Shown piece after piece: positions 53,220-61,716 of a stretch of DNA of 64,000 nucleotides (position 1 is the first letter of the stretch; each line of letters starts with the position of its first letter). The stretch lies in assembly GCF_007833355.1 (NCBI RefSeq), contig NZ_CP020914.1:2714047-2778046 (forward strand), written 5' to 3'. Under the pieces are notes generated by a model. The model was not told the DNA's origin. It did not search any database and saw nothing but the letters and a program-made list of their open reading frames with translations. The stretch comes from Denitratisoma sp. DHT3 (GTDB taxonomy: Bacteria > Pseudomonadota > Gammaproteobacteria > Burkholderiales > Rhodocyclaceae). The position numbers and the translations under genes are program-made.

Positions 53220-56200
53220 TTAGCCGACCGTAACGAAGTTAGCAGTGGTAGCGGAAGCATCCAAGCCGGCTGCGGCTACGCCAACCAGTTTGACCAGCGA
53301 GTCGCCAGCAGCGTCGTTATGGAACACCCACGAGTCAGAACCAGCGGTGAACACAACGGTTGCATTGGCGGCAGTCACAACCAGCTGAGCGATGTCGGCT
53401 TTCTGGGCGGCGGTCAAGCCAGAAGCCGACGTACCGGTGAAGGTCAGCAGGCCGCTGGCAATCGTGTAGGTCAGCTCAGCAGAGTTGTAGCCTGCCACAG
53501 CCCCGGCAAGAACATCTGCAGCTTTGTCAGCGGAGCCATCAAAGTCCAGCGTCATACCGATATTGGTGCCGGTGTTGGTTACACCATAACCAGTGATGAT
53601 GTCATAGCCAGTCAGCGTGGACTCACCAGCGCTGATGGTGATCGACACATTATCGCGATCGGCAGCATCCACACCTGTGAAAGTGATTGAGTCCGTGCCA
53701 GCGCCAGCATTCACCGTCAAAGTACCCGTGGTGATGGTGTTGGCAACTGTGATGCTGATGGTGTCATTGCCGGCACCGGTACTGATATCAAGGTCTCCAG
53801 AGGTCAAACCTTTAGCAGAAACCGTAACGGTGTCAGTACCCGTACCCGTGACCAAACTGATGTCAGCCGTAGTCAAGGCGTCTGCCGTCACCGTCACAGA
53901 GTTGTTGCCTTCACCGGCATCCACCGTGATGTTACCGGCGGTCATGGCGGCGGAATTGGTCACTGCGATCGTGTCGTTGCCGCTACCGGTCAGCAGATCG
54001 ATCGCGTTGGTAGTGGAAGAACTCGTCACCTTGAGACCCTGGTCGCCGGAGAAGGTACCGCCGGTAAAAGTCACCGCACCGGTTGTGGCTGCGATCTCCA
54101 CATTGACGCCGGCCGACTTGAAGCTGGCGTCGTACCAACCACCGGTCGTAACGTCGATCGTGTTAGCCGTACTATTAAGCCCGATGGTTTTGATGTTCTT
54201 GAGTTCCTTGAAGTCATCGTCGACCATGGCGATGCCACCGCCGACCGTCACGATCAGCGAGTTGTCGCCCGCACCGCCGTCGATCTTGTTGTAAGTAGCG
54301 CCGCTGCGCAGCTGGGCCAAGTTTGCGGCTACAAAAACGTCATCGCCTTTCCCGCCGTTGTAGCTTGAGCCAACCGTGCCGAGATTGAAGGTATCGACAT
54401 AATCAGAACCGGTCACCGTGGAGCCGGCCACCAGGTTCCCGCCAACAGTCAAGCCTTTGATCACGGCAGGGGAACCCGTGCCGCCGTCGCCCGTCAGTTG
54501 CGAGCCATCGATGGTGACGGCCTTGGTCGTGGCAGCGTTAGTCAGTTCTACGGCCGTGCCGGTCAGGTTGATGTTGGTGAGGTTGGTGGCCGTGAAGGCG
54601 TCGATAACAGAAGTTCTGTTCGCACCAGCCGTAGCGGTCGGGCCGGCATTGGTCTGGATGTTCAACGTCGTGGCGTTGGTGGTCAGTCCGGTCTTGATGC
54701 CCGCTGCCGCGCTGGTGGTCGTGCCGGCACCCAACTTCAGGTTCAGCGTGGTCGCACCGGTGGCCAGATTGGAGGTCAGCGCACCGGTGGTTTGACCAGT
54801 TTTGGTCACTTGAACCGTGCTGCTGTTAACCAAGCCTTGAACGACGGCGGCAGACGCGTCATCCAGCACCACGGTATCAATGGCGTTCCAGTTGTTCTTG
54901 TTGAGGTTGCCAACGTCGATGGTGTTGTTCGTGACAGTGCTCAGGCTGAGGATCTCGAAGTCGATAACCTTGCCGGAGAAGTCCGTCACCGCATCGGAAG
55001 CGGTCGCCGTCGCCGCATTGGTGCCGGTCATCTTCAGGGTGTCGCGTCCGGTGCCGCCGGAGACCGAGCCTTTCGTACCGAGCGCCGAACCGGTAAGGGT
55101 CAGCGTGTCAGCGCCGTCGCCCAGCGTGTTGGTCGTCGTGCTGGCGCCGAGTCCGATGGCGTCGGCACCGGAGCCGCCGGTGAAGGTCACGCCCGCAGCC
55201 AGGGTCGGAGTGATGGTCACGCCGCCGGTGGAGTCGACAGAGCTGACGGACTCGAGCGCAGTCACCGTCGTCGCGCTGATCGTCACCGCAGAGTCACCCT
55301 TGACGGCGATGGTCTTGGCGGCAGCAATATTAACGTCGGCAACCGTTAGCGCCTCGTCGGCATTGATGGTCAGCGAGGTTGCGCTGGCCGCGGTCAGGGT
55401 CACGCCGGTGGACGCTTTGCCGGTAGTTGCCACGTTCAGCGTGGTCGCTTGGGCATCCGTGATCGTACCGGTCGAGGCGCTGTTGAGCGTCAGGTTCAGG
55501 GTGCGAGCACCGGCAGCCGCCGTCACGGTTGCGTTGGCTGCGGCATCCTTGATGGTAAGGCTGGTCAGGGCGTCGGAGGTGATGGCAGCAGCAGTAAGTT
55601 TGGAGCCATCGATCGTGACGCTTGCCAGGGTATCGGTTGCAGCGGTGTCCAAAATCGTCACGTTATCGCCACCGGTTACTGTGACGGAGGTGGCATTGCC
55701 CTTGGTGTTGATTGTGATGTCGTTGCTGGTTGCAGTGGAGGTCAGCTTGATGGTCTCAAGACCCACAGCATTGCCAGCGTTCACCGTCAGATCGTCGCTG
55801 TCGTCATGAACAACTTCCAGAGTCTCGATGTTCTTCATGCCGGTGGGCAGGGTTGCGGTCCCAGGTGCAGCCAGGTTGCCGGTGTAAAGGGTCAGGGTGT
55901 CGGCCCCGGCGCCGCCATCCAATTGGTCGCCCGCATTGAGTTGTGTATTGATGGTGTTGTCGGCGATGAAATGATCGCTGCCCGCCCCCCCAGTCTTGTT
56001 GTCAATGCCCGCAGTGAGCATGAAGGTCTCACCAACCGAACCGGCACCGGAAACGGTGGCGATCGCGGCATCGGCGGAGGCGGTGGTCGCGGCTTCGGCG
56101 GAAGCTTGATTAATCACTGCGGCCAGCCAGGTCTTGGCGGCGTTGTAGCCGGAAGCGCTGGCGATGTCGGTGTTCTCGGCCGGGGTGTCCAGGGCGTCGG

Positions 56201-56660
56201 TGAAGGTCCCAGCGGCGCCGATCTTCAGCTTGAACACGTCCAGCGCGGCGTCGGTCGCGCCGACGGTGGCGGGAGTGGTCACCCAGCCGGCGGGGGCGCC
56301 GTAGGTGCCGTCAGCCTTGGGCATGTAGCCGCTGTCGTTGATGATGGCGTTGGCCAGGCCCTTCAGCTTGATGGAACCGGTCAGCAGTTGGCCCACGTAG
56401 AAGTTGTAGGCGGCCATGTTGGGGGCGGCGCCGGTCAGATTCGTGTACATGTCGGTCACGATCTGGCCGTAGTTGGTGCCGGCGGGGAAGCCGGTCTGGG
56501 TGGTCAGGTAGTTGGCGAGACCGGAAGTCCATACGGAACCGGCGTTGTCCACCAGACCCTGGCTGAATTGGGCCAGTTCGGGGGCGGTGGCCGGACGGCC
56601 CAGGGTGGTCACGAAGTAGGCCTGGACCTTGGCATGGTAATCAGCGGCTACATAAGCCAT
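53220..56660 (-). CDS. S-layer-like secreted protein with DUF4214 and RTX-type repeats
   Basis: This 1146-residue protein starts with a DUF4214-like helical domain (MAYVAADYHAKVQAYFVTTLGRPATAPE..., about 1-190). A very long Thr/Ala/Val/Asp-rich beta-repeat region follows, with RTX-type calcium motifs (GGAGSDHF, GGAGADTL, GGSGADAI, GSGNDTI). There is no signal peptide. The last 60 residues (DSWVFHNDAAGDSLVKLVGVAA) resemble the uncleaved secretion end of type I secreted S-layer proteins such as RsaA. It is probably a surface layer or adhesin exported by an ABC/TolC system not encoded here. AAGGAG precedes the ATG, and a CRP-like palindrome lies 133 bp upstream. Confidence 0.85.
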   Translation of the reverse strand: MAYVAADYHAKVQAYFVTTLGRPATAPELAQFSQGLVDNAGSVWTSGLANYLTTQTGFPAGTNYGQIVTDMYTNLTGAAPNMAAYNFYVGQLLTGSIKLKGLANAIINDSGYMPKADGTYGAPAGWVTTPATVGATDAALDVFKLKIGAAGTFTDALDTPAENTDIASASGYNAAKTWLAAVINQASAEAATTASADAAIATVSGAGSVGETFMLTAGIDNKTGGAGSDHFIADNTINTQLNAGDQLDGGAGADTLTLYTGNLAAPGTATLPTGMKNIETLEVVHDDSDDLTVNAGNAVGLETIKLTSTATSNDITINTKGNATSVTVTGGDNVTILDTAATDTLASVTIDGSKLTAAAITSDALTSLTIKDAAANATVTAAAGARTLNLTLNSASTGTITDAQATTLNVATTGKASTGVTLTAASATSLTINADEALTVADVNIAAAKTIAVKGDSAVTISATTVTALESVSSVDSTGGVTITPTLAAGVTFTGGSGADAIGLGASTTTNTLGDGADTLTLTGSALGTKGSVSGGTGRDTLKMTGTNAATATASDAVTDFSGKVIDFEILSLSTVTNNTIDVGNLNKNNWNAIDTVVLDDASAAVVQGLVNSSTVQVTKTGQTTGALTSNLATGATTLNLKLGAGTTTSAAAGIKTGLTTNATTLNIQTNAGPTATAGANRTSVIDAFTATNLTNINLTGTAVELTNAATTKAVTIDGSQLTGDGGTGSPAVIKGLTVGGNLVAGSTVTGSDYVDTFNLGTVGSSYNGGKGDDVFVAANLAQLRSGATYNKIDGGAGDNSLIVTVGGGIAMVDDDFKELKNIKTIGLNSTANTIDVTTGGWYDASFKSAGVNVEIAATTGAVTFTGGTFSGDQGLKVTSSSTTNAIDLLTGSGNDTIAVTNSAAMTAGNITVDAGEGNNSVTVTADALTTADISLVTGTGTDTVTVSAKGLTSGDLDISTGAGNDTISITVANTITTGTLTVNAGAGTDSITFTGVDAADRDNVSITISAGESTLTGYDIITGYGVTNTGTNIGMTLDFDGSADKAADVLAGAVAGYNSAELTYTIASGLLTFTGTSASGLTAAQKADIAQLVVTAANATVVFTAGSDSWVFHNDAAGDSLVKLVGVAAAGLDASATTANFVTVG

Positions 56661-56785
56661 ATGTATCTCCTTGATTAAGAAGGGTGAAGCAGAAATAAAC
56701 GTTTATTTGAGCCTCAAAGATTTACCGCATTGGATCAACCTTTTAGACGCGGTGGCTATGGTAAAGGCTGAACTCGCAATAGAAA

Positions 56786-56801
56786 TGTGATGGCCGTCAC
56801 A
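56786..56801. promoter_or_regulatory. CRP-type palindrome upstream of the S-layer-like gene
   Basis: TGTGATGGCCGTCACA is a perfect TGTGA-N6-TCACA site of the CRP/Vfr family. A sister site at 60586-60601 differs at only two spacer positions. The distance to the ATG is about 133 bp. Regulation by a CRP-family protein is inferred. Confidence 0.65.
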
Positions 56802-57026
56802 AATTTGCATTTCGCCGGTGAATTCTATCTGCATTGCGGCAAACCCGAATGCGCCGGCTGGAGCGGTTTGGCGCCCAAAGCCGCGGGGAACCGTCGCACC
56901 TGCGCCGCGTGGTGCAAATCTTCCAGACAGAGCAAAATTTTGGTGATCGCTTGGACACCAGCAAACCGGCCCCTTCCCTTTCATGGGAAGAATGTCGAAA
57001 TTTCAGCGGCGAGACCTGCAAGCCCT

Positions 57027-57100
57027 TGTAGGAGCGGGCCACGCCCGCGATTGGTGGGCGAGATGCAATGTGCGGGTCGCGGGCGTGGCCCGCTCCTACA
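57027..57100. repeat. REP pair / REPIN-like inverted repeat
   Basis: A 24-nt sequence starting TGTAGGAGCGGGCC (57027-57050) is repeated exactly in inverse orientation at 57077-57100, across a 26-nt spacer. The TGTAGGAGCGGGC...CCCGCGA core is the well-known REP type of pseudomonads and related bacteria. Such pairs are spread by RAYT transposases; none is encoded in this window. Confidence 0.85.
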
Positions 57101-57114
57101 GGACAAACTGCGCC

Positions 57115-57172
57115 GGTTCTGGGCAAAGTCGAAGGGGGCGATGCGGTCGCTGCGCTGCAAGACCTGGCCGGC
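57115..57172 (-). pseudogene. Duplicated fragment of the downstream beta-barrel gene
   Basis: These 58 nt match 57895-57952, the 3' end of the outer-membrane protein gene, at 52 positions. On the minus strand they read AGQVLQRSDRIAPFDFAQN against AGQALKSSDRIALFDFAQN. The fragment is what is left of a second, paralogous gene end, now truncated next to the REP hairpin. Confidence 0.7.
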
Positions 57173-57195
57173 AGCAGCGCAGGAGAGGTGGGTTT

Positions 57196-57495
57196 TTAGA
57201 ATCCCTGCAGCAAGAGGTCTATTGCGGCAACGATTTCGTCGCGTCGATCTTCAACCCCGAACACTGCGCTTTTGAGCGCTTTCACGGGATAGGCCGCCAT
57301 GTATTGCGTCACCATCGAATACGTCTCACCGTCGATCTCGAACAACGGGTTGAGCACGGTCGCGGGCTTCGGTGCTTCGGCCAAAGGCAACAGGGGAATC
57401 ACCATTCGCGTGTTGAAGTGGCTCATCGCATCGGCTTGCACGTCGATGAGATATCCGTTGCTCGACGGGTTGGGATACACACTGAATCTGGCCAT
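57196..57495 (-). CDS. ccdB: CcdB-family toxin
   Basis: This 99-residue toxin is homologous to CcdB, which poisons DNA gyrase. It begins ARFSVYPNPSSNGYLIDVQAD, contains RMVIPLLPLAEAPKPATVLNPLFEIDG, and ends with the key C-terminal stretch (DEIVAAIDLLLQGF). The start overlaps the ccdA stop as TGATG. The module sits between a truncated and an intact copy of the beta-barrel gene end, suggesting arrival by rearrangement. Confidence 0.92.
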   Translation of the reverse strand: MARFSVYPNPSSNGYLIDVQADAMSHFNTRMVIPLLPLAEAPKPATVLNPLFEIDGETYSMVTQYMAAYPVKALKSAVFGVEDRRDEIVAAIDLLLQGF

Positions 57496-57743
57496 CAGAA
57501 CATCCTGTGCTTTTCCAACGGCAGACCGTGCTCCTCCACGAAAGCATTGGAGCTTTCAATGGCTTCGCGGTTTTCCTTCAGCCAGAGTTCCGTGCGCTTC
57601 TCCGCCACCGCTCTGGCCAACCCGGCTTCGGCGGCCTGCGATACGTTGATGCGCAGTTCCCGGGCCTCGGAAAGAAGGCTCTCCGCCAGTGACACATTGG
57701 TTGCCTTCTTTGGCGCGGTTGCGTGGTTGCTCAGCGCGGACAT
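57495..57743 (-). CDS. ccdA: CcdA-family antitoxin
   Basis: This 82-residue antitoxin has an N-terminal ribbon-helix-helix (KKATNVSLAESLLSEARELRINVSQAAEAGL) for DNA binding. Its C-terminal part (WLKENREAIESSNAFVEEHGLPL) is the CcdB-wrapping segment of the family. AAGGAG lies 7 nt before the ATG at 57743, which is preferred to 57761. It is expected to repress its own operon together with CcdB. Confidence 0.92.
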   Translation of the reverse strand: MSALSNHATAPKKATNVSLAESLLSEARELRINVSQAAEAGLARAVAEKRTELWLKENREAIESSNAFVEEHGLPLEKHRMF

Positions 57744-57862
57744 GACTCGACTCCTTTCCAAGCATCAGCACCATGGTGCCGGATATGTGCATGATTCGCA
57801 ACATCAGCATTGCGCACCTCAAATGAATGCCTTTCCCATAAGGACCGGGATGCCCGTTGAAT

Positions 57863-59116
57863 TCAGAAATCCCGCTCGCAGCCCAGCCAGAGCTGGTTCT
57901 GGGCGAAGTCGAACAGGGCGATGCGGTCGCTGCTCTTCAAGGCCTGGCCGGCGAGGCTGCAACGGGTCTGCGGGGCGACGTGGCGCGTCAGGGAAAACCA
58001 GCCGTAGGCCAGGCTCTGTTCCCGCACTACGGCACCGAACAGGGGGCTGTAGGGCTTGCGGTCGGACAGGTTCTGAAAACGCAGGCCGCTATCCAGGCGC
58101 CAGCCCGGCGCGGGGATGAACTGACCCTCCACTTGCAGCACGGGGCCGCGCCGGGCACCGCCGTGGCGCTCGTTGAGGGGGTGGTCGAGCTGGGCACCGG
58201 CCCAGGCGTTCACGCGCAGGGCGGAATTGAAGCGCCAGCTGTAGCCGAGCTTGGCCTCGCCCTGGGCGCTGTCGTAGGCGCGCTGGGCGGGGTATTGCTG
58301 TACCCCCACGCTGGCGTCGAAGAGCCAGGGGCTCTCGGGCGCCAGGGCCTGGCGGGTACGGGCGCCCAGGCTGCGCAGGTAGTCGTGCCCACCCAGCCAG
58401 AGGTTGTTGAACCAGAAGGTATCCAGCCGATCGCCGAGACGCCGGCTCAGTTCGCCCTGAAGCCGGGTCTGGTCGTAGGCGTGCTCGGTGGTGTACTGGC
58501 GGTGACTGATGGCTGCGCCGGCGGTCCATTCGCTATCCACGGCCGCCTGCCAGCCCAGTTGCAGGCCGCGCCAGTTGTCGCTGTGGGCCCGACTGGGGGG
58601 CGCCAGGTCGAGGGTGACGGGGTTGCCGTCGAAAAACAGGGTGACGGCGCGCTGGTCGGTGCCCAGGTTGGCGTTGCTGTCGCGCCCCAGGCTGACGCCC
58701 AGGGTCCAGCGCGAACGCGCCGCCAGCGAGGGCGGCACGCAGCCGCTTTTATGATAACGCTCGATGAGTTCGCGGATCGCCGGGCTGGGCGCGAAACGCT
58801 GTTCGATCAGAGTGAAGATCTGGCGCGCGGCGCCGGCCAGGCCATTTTCGCAGTACAGGATGCCCAGGTCGAGCCAGGCGCCGGCATGGGCGGGATTGGC
58901 CTCCAGCAGGCGCCACAGGCGGGCGGCCGCTTCCCGGTCGTCGCCCCGCTTCAGTGCCTGGAGCGCCGCTTCGTAATCGGCGGCGATGGGTGTTTCCTCG
59001 GCGCCGACCGGCGCGGCCAGGGCCAGCGCCACGGCCATCAGCACGCTCCCCGCCCACCACGCCGCCCGCGCGGCGGGCGCCCCCCGACGGGGGCGGGAGC
59101 CCGCCAACCGCATCAA
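57863..59116 (-). CDS. TPR plus beta-barrel outer-membrane protein
   Basis: This 417-residue protein has a signal peptide (about 1-39, ending PVGAEE), two or three TPR units (about 45-110, ALKRGDDREAAARLWRLL and AWLDLGILYCENG), then about 280 residues of alternating aromatic beta-strands ending in the outer-membrane C-terminal phenylalanine (CERDF). The RWTLGVSLGRDSNANLG start of the barrel recalls DUF560/Slam-type barrels that move surface proteins, but I am not certain. Its ATG overlaps the fecR stop (ATGA), so the two proteins likely work together. Confidence 0.72.
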   Translation of the reverse strand: MMRLAGSRPRRGAPAARAAWWAGSVLMAVALALAAPVGAEETPIAADYEAALQALKRGDDREAAARLWRLLEANPAHAGAWLDLGILYCENGLAGAARQIFTLIEQRFAPSPAIRELIERYHKSGCVPPSLAARSRWTLGVSLGRDSNANLGTDQRAVTLFFDGNPVTLDLAPPSRAHSDNWRGLQLGWQAAVDSEWTAGAAISHRQYTTEHAYDQTRLQGELSRRLGDRLDTFWFNNLWLGGHDYLRSLGARTRQALAPESPWLFDASVGVQQYPAQRAYDSAQGEAKLGYSWRFNSALRVNAWAGAQLDHPLNERHGGARRGPVLQVEGQFIPAPGWRLDSGLRFQNLSDRKPYSPLFGAVVREQSLAYGWFSLTRHVAPQTRCSLAGQALKSSDRIALFDFAQNQLWLGCERDF

Positions 59117-60519
59117 CGGGTCCAGGCGGTAACGCCGACCAGTTGCTGCCCCGGGTTATCCAGTGTGCGGGTGAAGACGTAGGCGGCCTGATGGGCGTCG
59201 CTGCCGCCCAGGGCGCCGCGGATGGTGCTGTTGGTGCCGTCACGGAAGTTGGAGACCAGCTTGCCGGTCTGGGTCACGTCGCCGGCCCCGGTGACCTCCC
59301 AGTTCCGCCCTGCCGCCGCCACGTCGAGGCGCGTGCTGAAGCTGTTGCGGGCAAAGTCCACGCTCAGGCTGCCGCCCTGGACGGTGGCTGGCTGAGCCGT
59401 GCCGTTGTCGACGTAGGCCGCCTCGGACTGCCGCAGAATGAAGCTGGCAGTGCCGGACTCGGGCAGGTTGACCCGCTCGGGCTCGCGGATGATGGCGTAG
59501 TAGCTGTTGGTGGCGATGATTTCCAGGCCCGCAGCGCGAGCGGCGCCGATATCTATCTGGACCGGCTGGCCGGCCAGCGCCTGGTAGCGGCCCCAACTCA
59601 CGGTGTCGGCCGGCGGCGGGGATACCGGCGGCACCTCCGGCGGCGGAACGGACGTTGTCGGCGGCGGATTGCGCGAACCCGCTGCCTGGACGACATGGGC
59701 GACCGCCTGGGTCTCGGAGATGCGTTGCAGGTCGGTGCCGTTGTCCTGGCTGGCGGAAACCTTGGCTGGCGTCTCGCCCGGCAGGGGCTGGCGCAACTGG
59801 TCGGGGGCCTGGTTGCCGGCGGCCCGCACGTGCGGGCGCGGGTCGTCGCGGTTGAGTTGCAGCATCTGGTCGGGACGGCCGGCGAACAGCTCGGCGGCCC
59901 GCTCGCCCTCGCAGGGACCGACCGCCATCGGGCTACACGCGTCGCCCAGCGGCGCCATCACGACGCCGCCGGCGGTCACGCTGACGCGGGTGGTGGTGGC
60001 ATCGGCATAGGTGGTGAAGTCGGTGCCGCGCACGCCGATCGCGGCCACCGGGGTGTTGAGACGGAAACGGTCGCGGGCTTGCTTCAAGCCCTGGCCGGTG
60101 ATGGTGCGCATGACGCCTTCGTCGAGCTGCAGACGCACGCGGATGTCGGCGTGGGCGGCGGTGTCATAGTGGTAATCGGCCAGTACGGCGCGTGTTTCCG
60201 GGCGCAGGGCGATGAAGGTGCCATCCTTCAGCTTGAGGTAGAGGTAGCCGTCGGCGCCGGTCTTCAGCCGGTCGCCGCTTTCCACCGCCTGGCCGGCGGC
60301 CGGCGACAGGGTCTTGCCGTCGCGCTGGATCTGCACCGAACCCATCGCGAGCACGACGTCCCCCGCCCTTTCGGCGGCGGTGGCGACCCCCGCCAGCAAA
60401 CATCCCGAAAACGCGACTCCCCAGCTTAAGACACGGGCCAGCACGGCAACCCCCTTGTTTGAACGACTGCTCATCGTTGATGCACGCCAATAGCGAATCT
60501 TGGTCACCATGATCACCAT
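59113..60519 (-). CDS. FecR-domain secreted protein
   Basis: This 468-residue protein has a long signal peptide (hydrophobic stretch GVAVLARVLSWGVAFSGCLL, cleaved near ATAAE). A FecR domain follows at about 55-160 (GSVQIQRDGKTLSPAAGQAVESGDRL, RLNTPVAAIGVRGTDF), then a Pro-rich linker (PPPTTSVPPPEVPP, about 285-310) and a beta-rich C-terminal domain. Unlike classical FecR it has no transmembrane regulator layout, so it is probably a periplasmic or surface adaptor. GGGAG lies 5 nt before the ATG at 60519. A CRP-like site lies about 75 bp upstream. Confidence 0.8.
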   Translation of the reverse strand: MVIMVTKIRYWRASTMSSRSNKGVAVLARVLSWGVAFSGCLLAGVATAAERAGDVVLAMGSVQIQRDGKTLSPAAGQAVESGDRLKTGADGYLYLKLKDGTFIALRPETRAVLADYHYDTAAHADIRVRLQLDEGVMRTITGQGLKQARDRFRLNTPVAAIGVRGTDFTTYADATTTRVSVTAGGVVMAPLGDACSPMAVGPCEGERAAELFAGRPDQMLQLNRDDPRPHVRAAGNQAPDQLRQPLPGETPAKVSASQDNGTDLQRISETQAVAHVVQAAGSRNPPPTTSVPPPEVPPVSPPPADTVSWGRYQALAGQPVQIDIGAARAAGLEIIATNSYYAIIREPERVNLPESGTASFILRQSEAAYVDNGTAQPATVQGGSLSVDFARNSFSTRLDVAAAGRNWEVTGAGDVTQTGKLVSNFRDGTNSTIRGALGGSDAHQAAYVFTRTLDNPGQQLVGVTAWTR

Positions 60520-60585
60520 AGGACTCCCTTTCCACGACTTACCCTTTTTAGCACTTCGATTATGGAAAGCGCAGAGGGAATGAAC

Positions 60586-60601
60586 TGTGATCGCCATCAC
60601 A
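60586..60601. promoter_or_regulatory. CRP-type palindrome between fecR-type gene and acyltransferase
   Basis: TGTGATCGCCATCACA is a perfect TGTGA-N6-TCACA site, 14 of 16 identical to the one at 56786. It lies in the divergent region and could serve the fecR-barrel operon, the acyltransferase gene, or both. Confidence 0.65.
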
Positions 60602-60693
60602 TTATACAAAGCGTCGTCATGGCGTGCTTTTCGAGACAGATGCGGCCTGATCGGCCAGAATGCGTGCCTCGTGCATTGAGGAAGCCTGATCAG

Positions 60694-61716
60694 ATGCGTT
60701 TCGACCATGTGCAGAGCCTGCGGTTTTTCGGGGCGTTCGCCGTGCTGCTCTATCACGCCGGGGTATATGCGGAGCAAAGGCTGGGCGCGGTGCCTTTCGG
60801 CGGCTGGCTGGGCGTCCAGTTGTCCTGGGGCGTGCAACTGTTTTTCGTGATTTCCGGTTTCGTGCTGGCCTATTCACTGTCGCGCATGGGGCCGGGCCGC
60901 TTCCTGGCGCACCGCATCCTGCGCATCTATCCGCCGCTGTGGGGCCTGGCCCTGCTGGTCTGGCTCTACCGGGGGACGGCGGACATGAGCGGCGCGCAGT
61001 TCCTGCAGGCGATGACCCTGCTGCCGCTGGGCGAGATCCGCTATCCGCTGGGGGTGGAGTGGAGCCTGGTGTATGAAGTGTTTTTCTACGGCGTGATGAC
61101 CCTGCTGGCCTGCCTGCCCGGGCGCAGGACGATGGAGGTGGCGATGCTGGCCTGGCTGGCGGCGATCGTGGTGATGGACCGCCTGCATCCGGGCGCCTCG
61201 ACGGCATTCCTCCCGCGCGCCGACCAGATCGTCTTTTCCGGCTTCAACGTGCCCTTCATCTTCGGGGTGCTCTGTTTTTCATTGTTCCGCGCCACCCGGC
61301 GCCTGCCGCTGGCCTTGCTGCTGGTGGTGTTCCTGCTGGCGCTGCCGGCGGCAACCGCCGTCGCCAAGACGGAATACCAGTTGGCGCTCCAGGGCCTGGG
61401 CTTCGCCGCGCTGGTGCTGGCGGCGGCGGAAGCGTCGCGCCGGCGGACAGGCATCGGCGACGCGCTGCTGGTGCGGCTGGGTGACGCGTCCTACGGGCTT
61501 TACCTGGCCCACGTGCCGGTGCTGCTGTGGCTGCTCTCGGCGCTCCCCGCCGCCCGCCTGGGCAGCCCCGAAGCGGTGCTGCTGATCGCCGTGCCCGCCA
61601 CCTTCCTGCTCGGCACGGGCTACGGCATGCTCGAAGCCGCCGCCTACCGCCGGGTGAAGGGCTGGCTGGACCGGGGCGGCCGGGTCAGGCTCGCCTCGCG
61701 GAACACTTCGGCGTAG
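60694..61716 (+). CDS. Acyltransferase family 3 membrane protein
   Basis: This 340-residue integral membrane O-acyltransferase (OafA/Exo-Z type) has about ten transmembrane helices. It begins RFDHVQSLRFFGAFAVLLYHAG, where the His of LYHAG is the family's catalytic residue. RILRIYPPLWGLALL and VEWSLVYEVFFYGVM follow as usual. It should acetylate surface polysaccharide. The ATG at 60694 is chosen by this homology. Its last 73 nt overlap the converging glycosyltransferase gene. Confidence 0.9.
   Translation: MRFDHVQSLRFFGAFAVLLYHAGVYAEQRLGAVPFGGWLGVQLSWGVQLFFVISGFVLAYSLSRMGPGRFLAHRILRIYPPLWGLALLVWLYRGTADMSGAQFLQAMTLLPLGEIRYPLGVEWSLVYEVFFYGVMTLLACLPGRRTMEVAMLAWLAAIVVMDRLHPGASTAFLPRADQIVFSGFNVPFIFGVLCFSLFRATRRLPLALLLVVFLLALPAATAVAKTEYQLALQGLGFAALVLAAAEASRRRTGIGDALLVRLGDASYGLYLAHVPVLLWLLSALPAARLGSPEAVLLIAVPATFLLGTGYGMLEAAAYRRVKGWLDRGGRVRLASRNTSA

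Noticed and set aside
53220..56660. Long plus-strand frames opposite the S-layer-like gene (for example 55449-56678)
   Set aside because: They mirror the simple Thr/Ala/Gly repeat composition. The minus-strand gene has a ribosome binding site, a domain start and a terminator.
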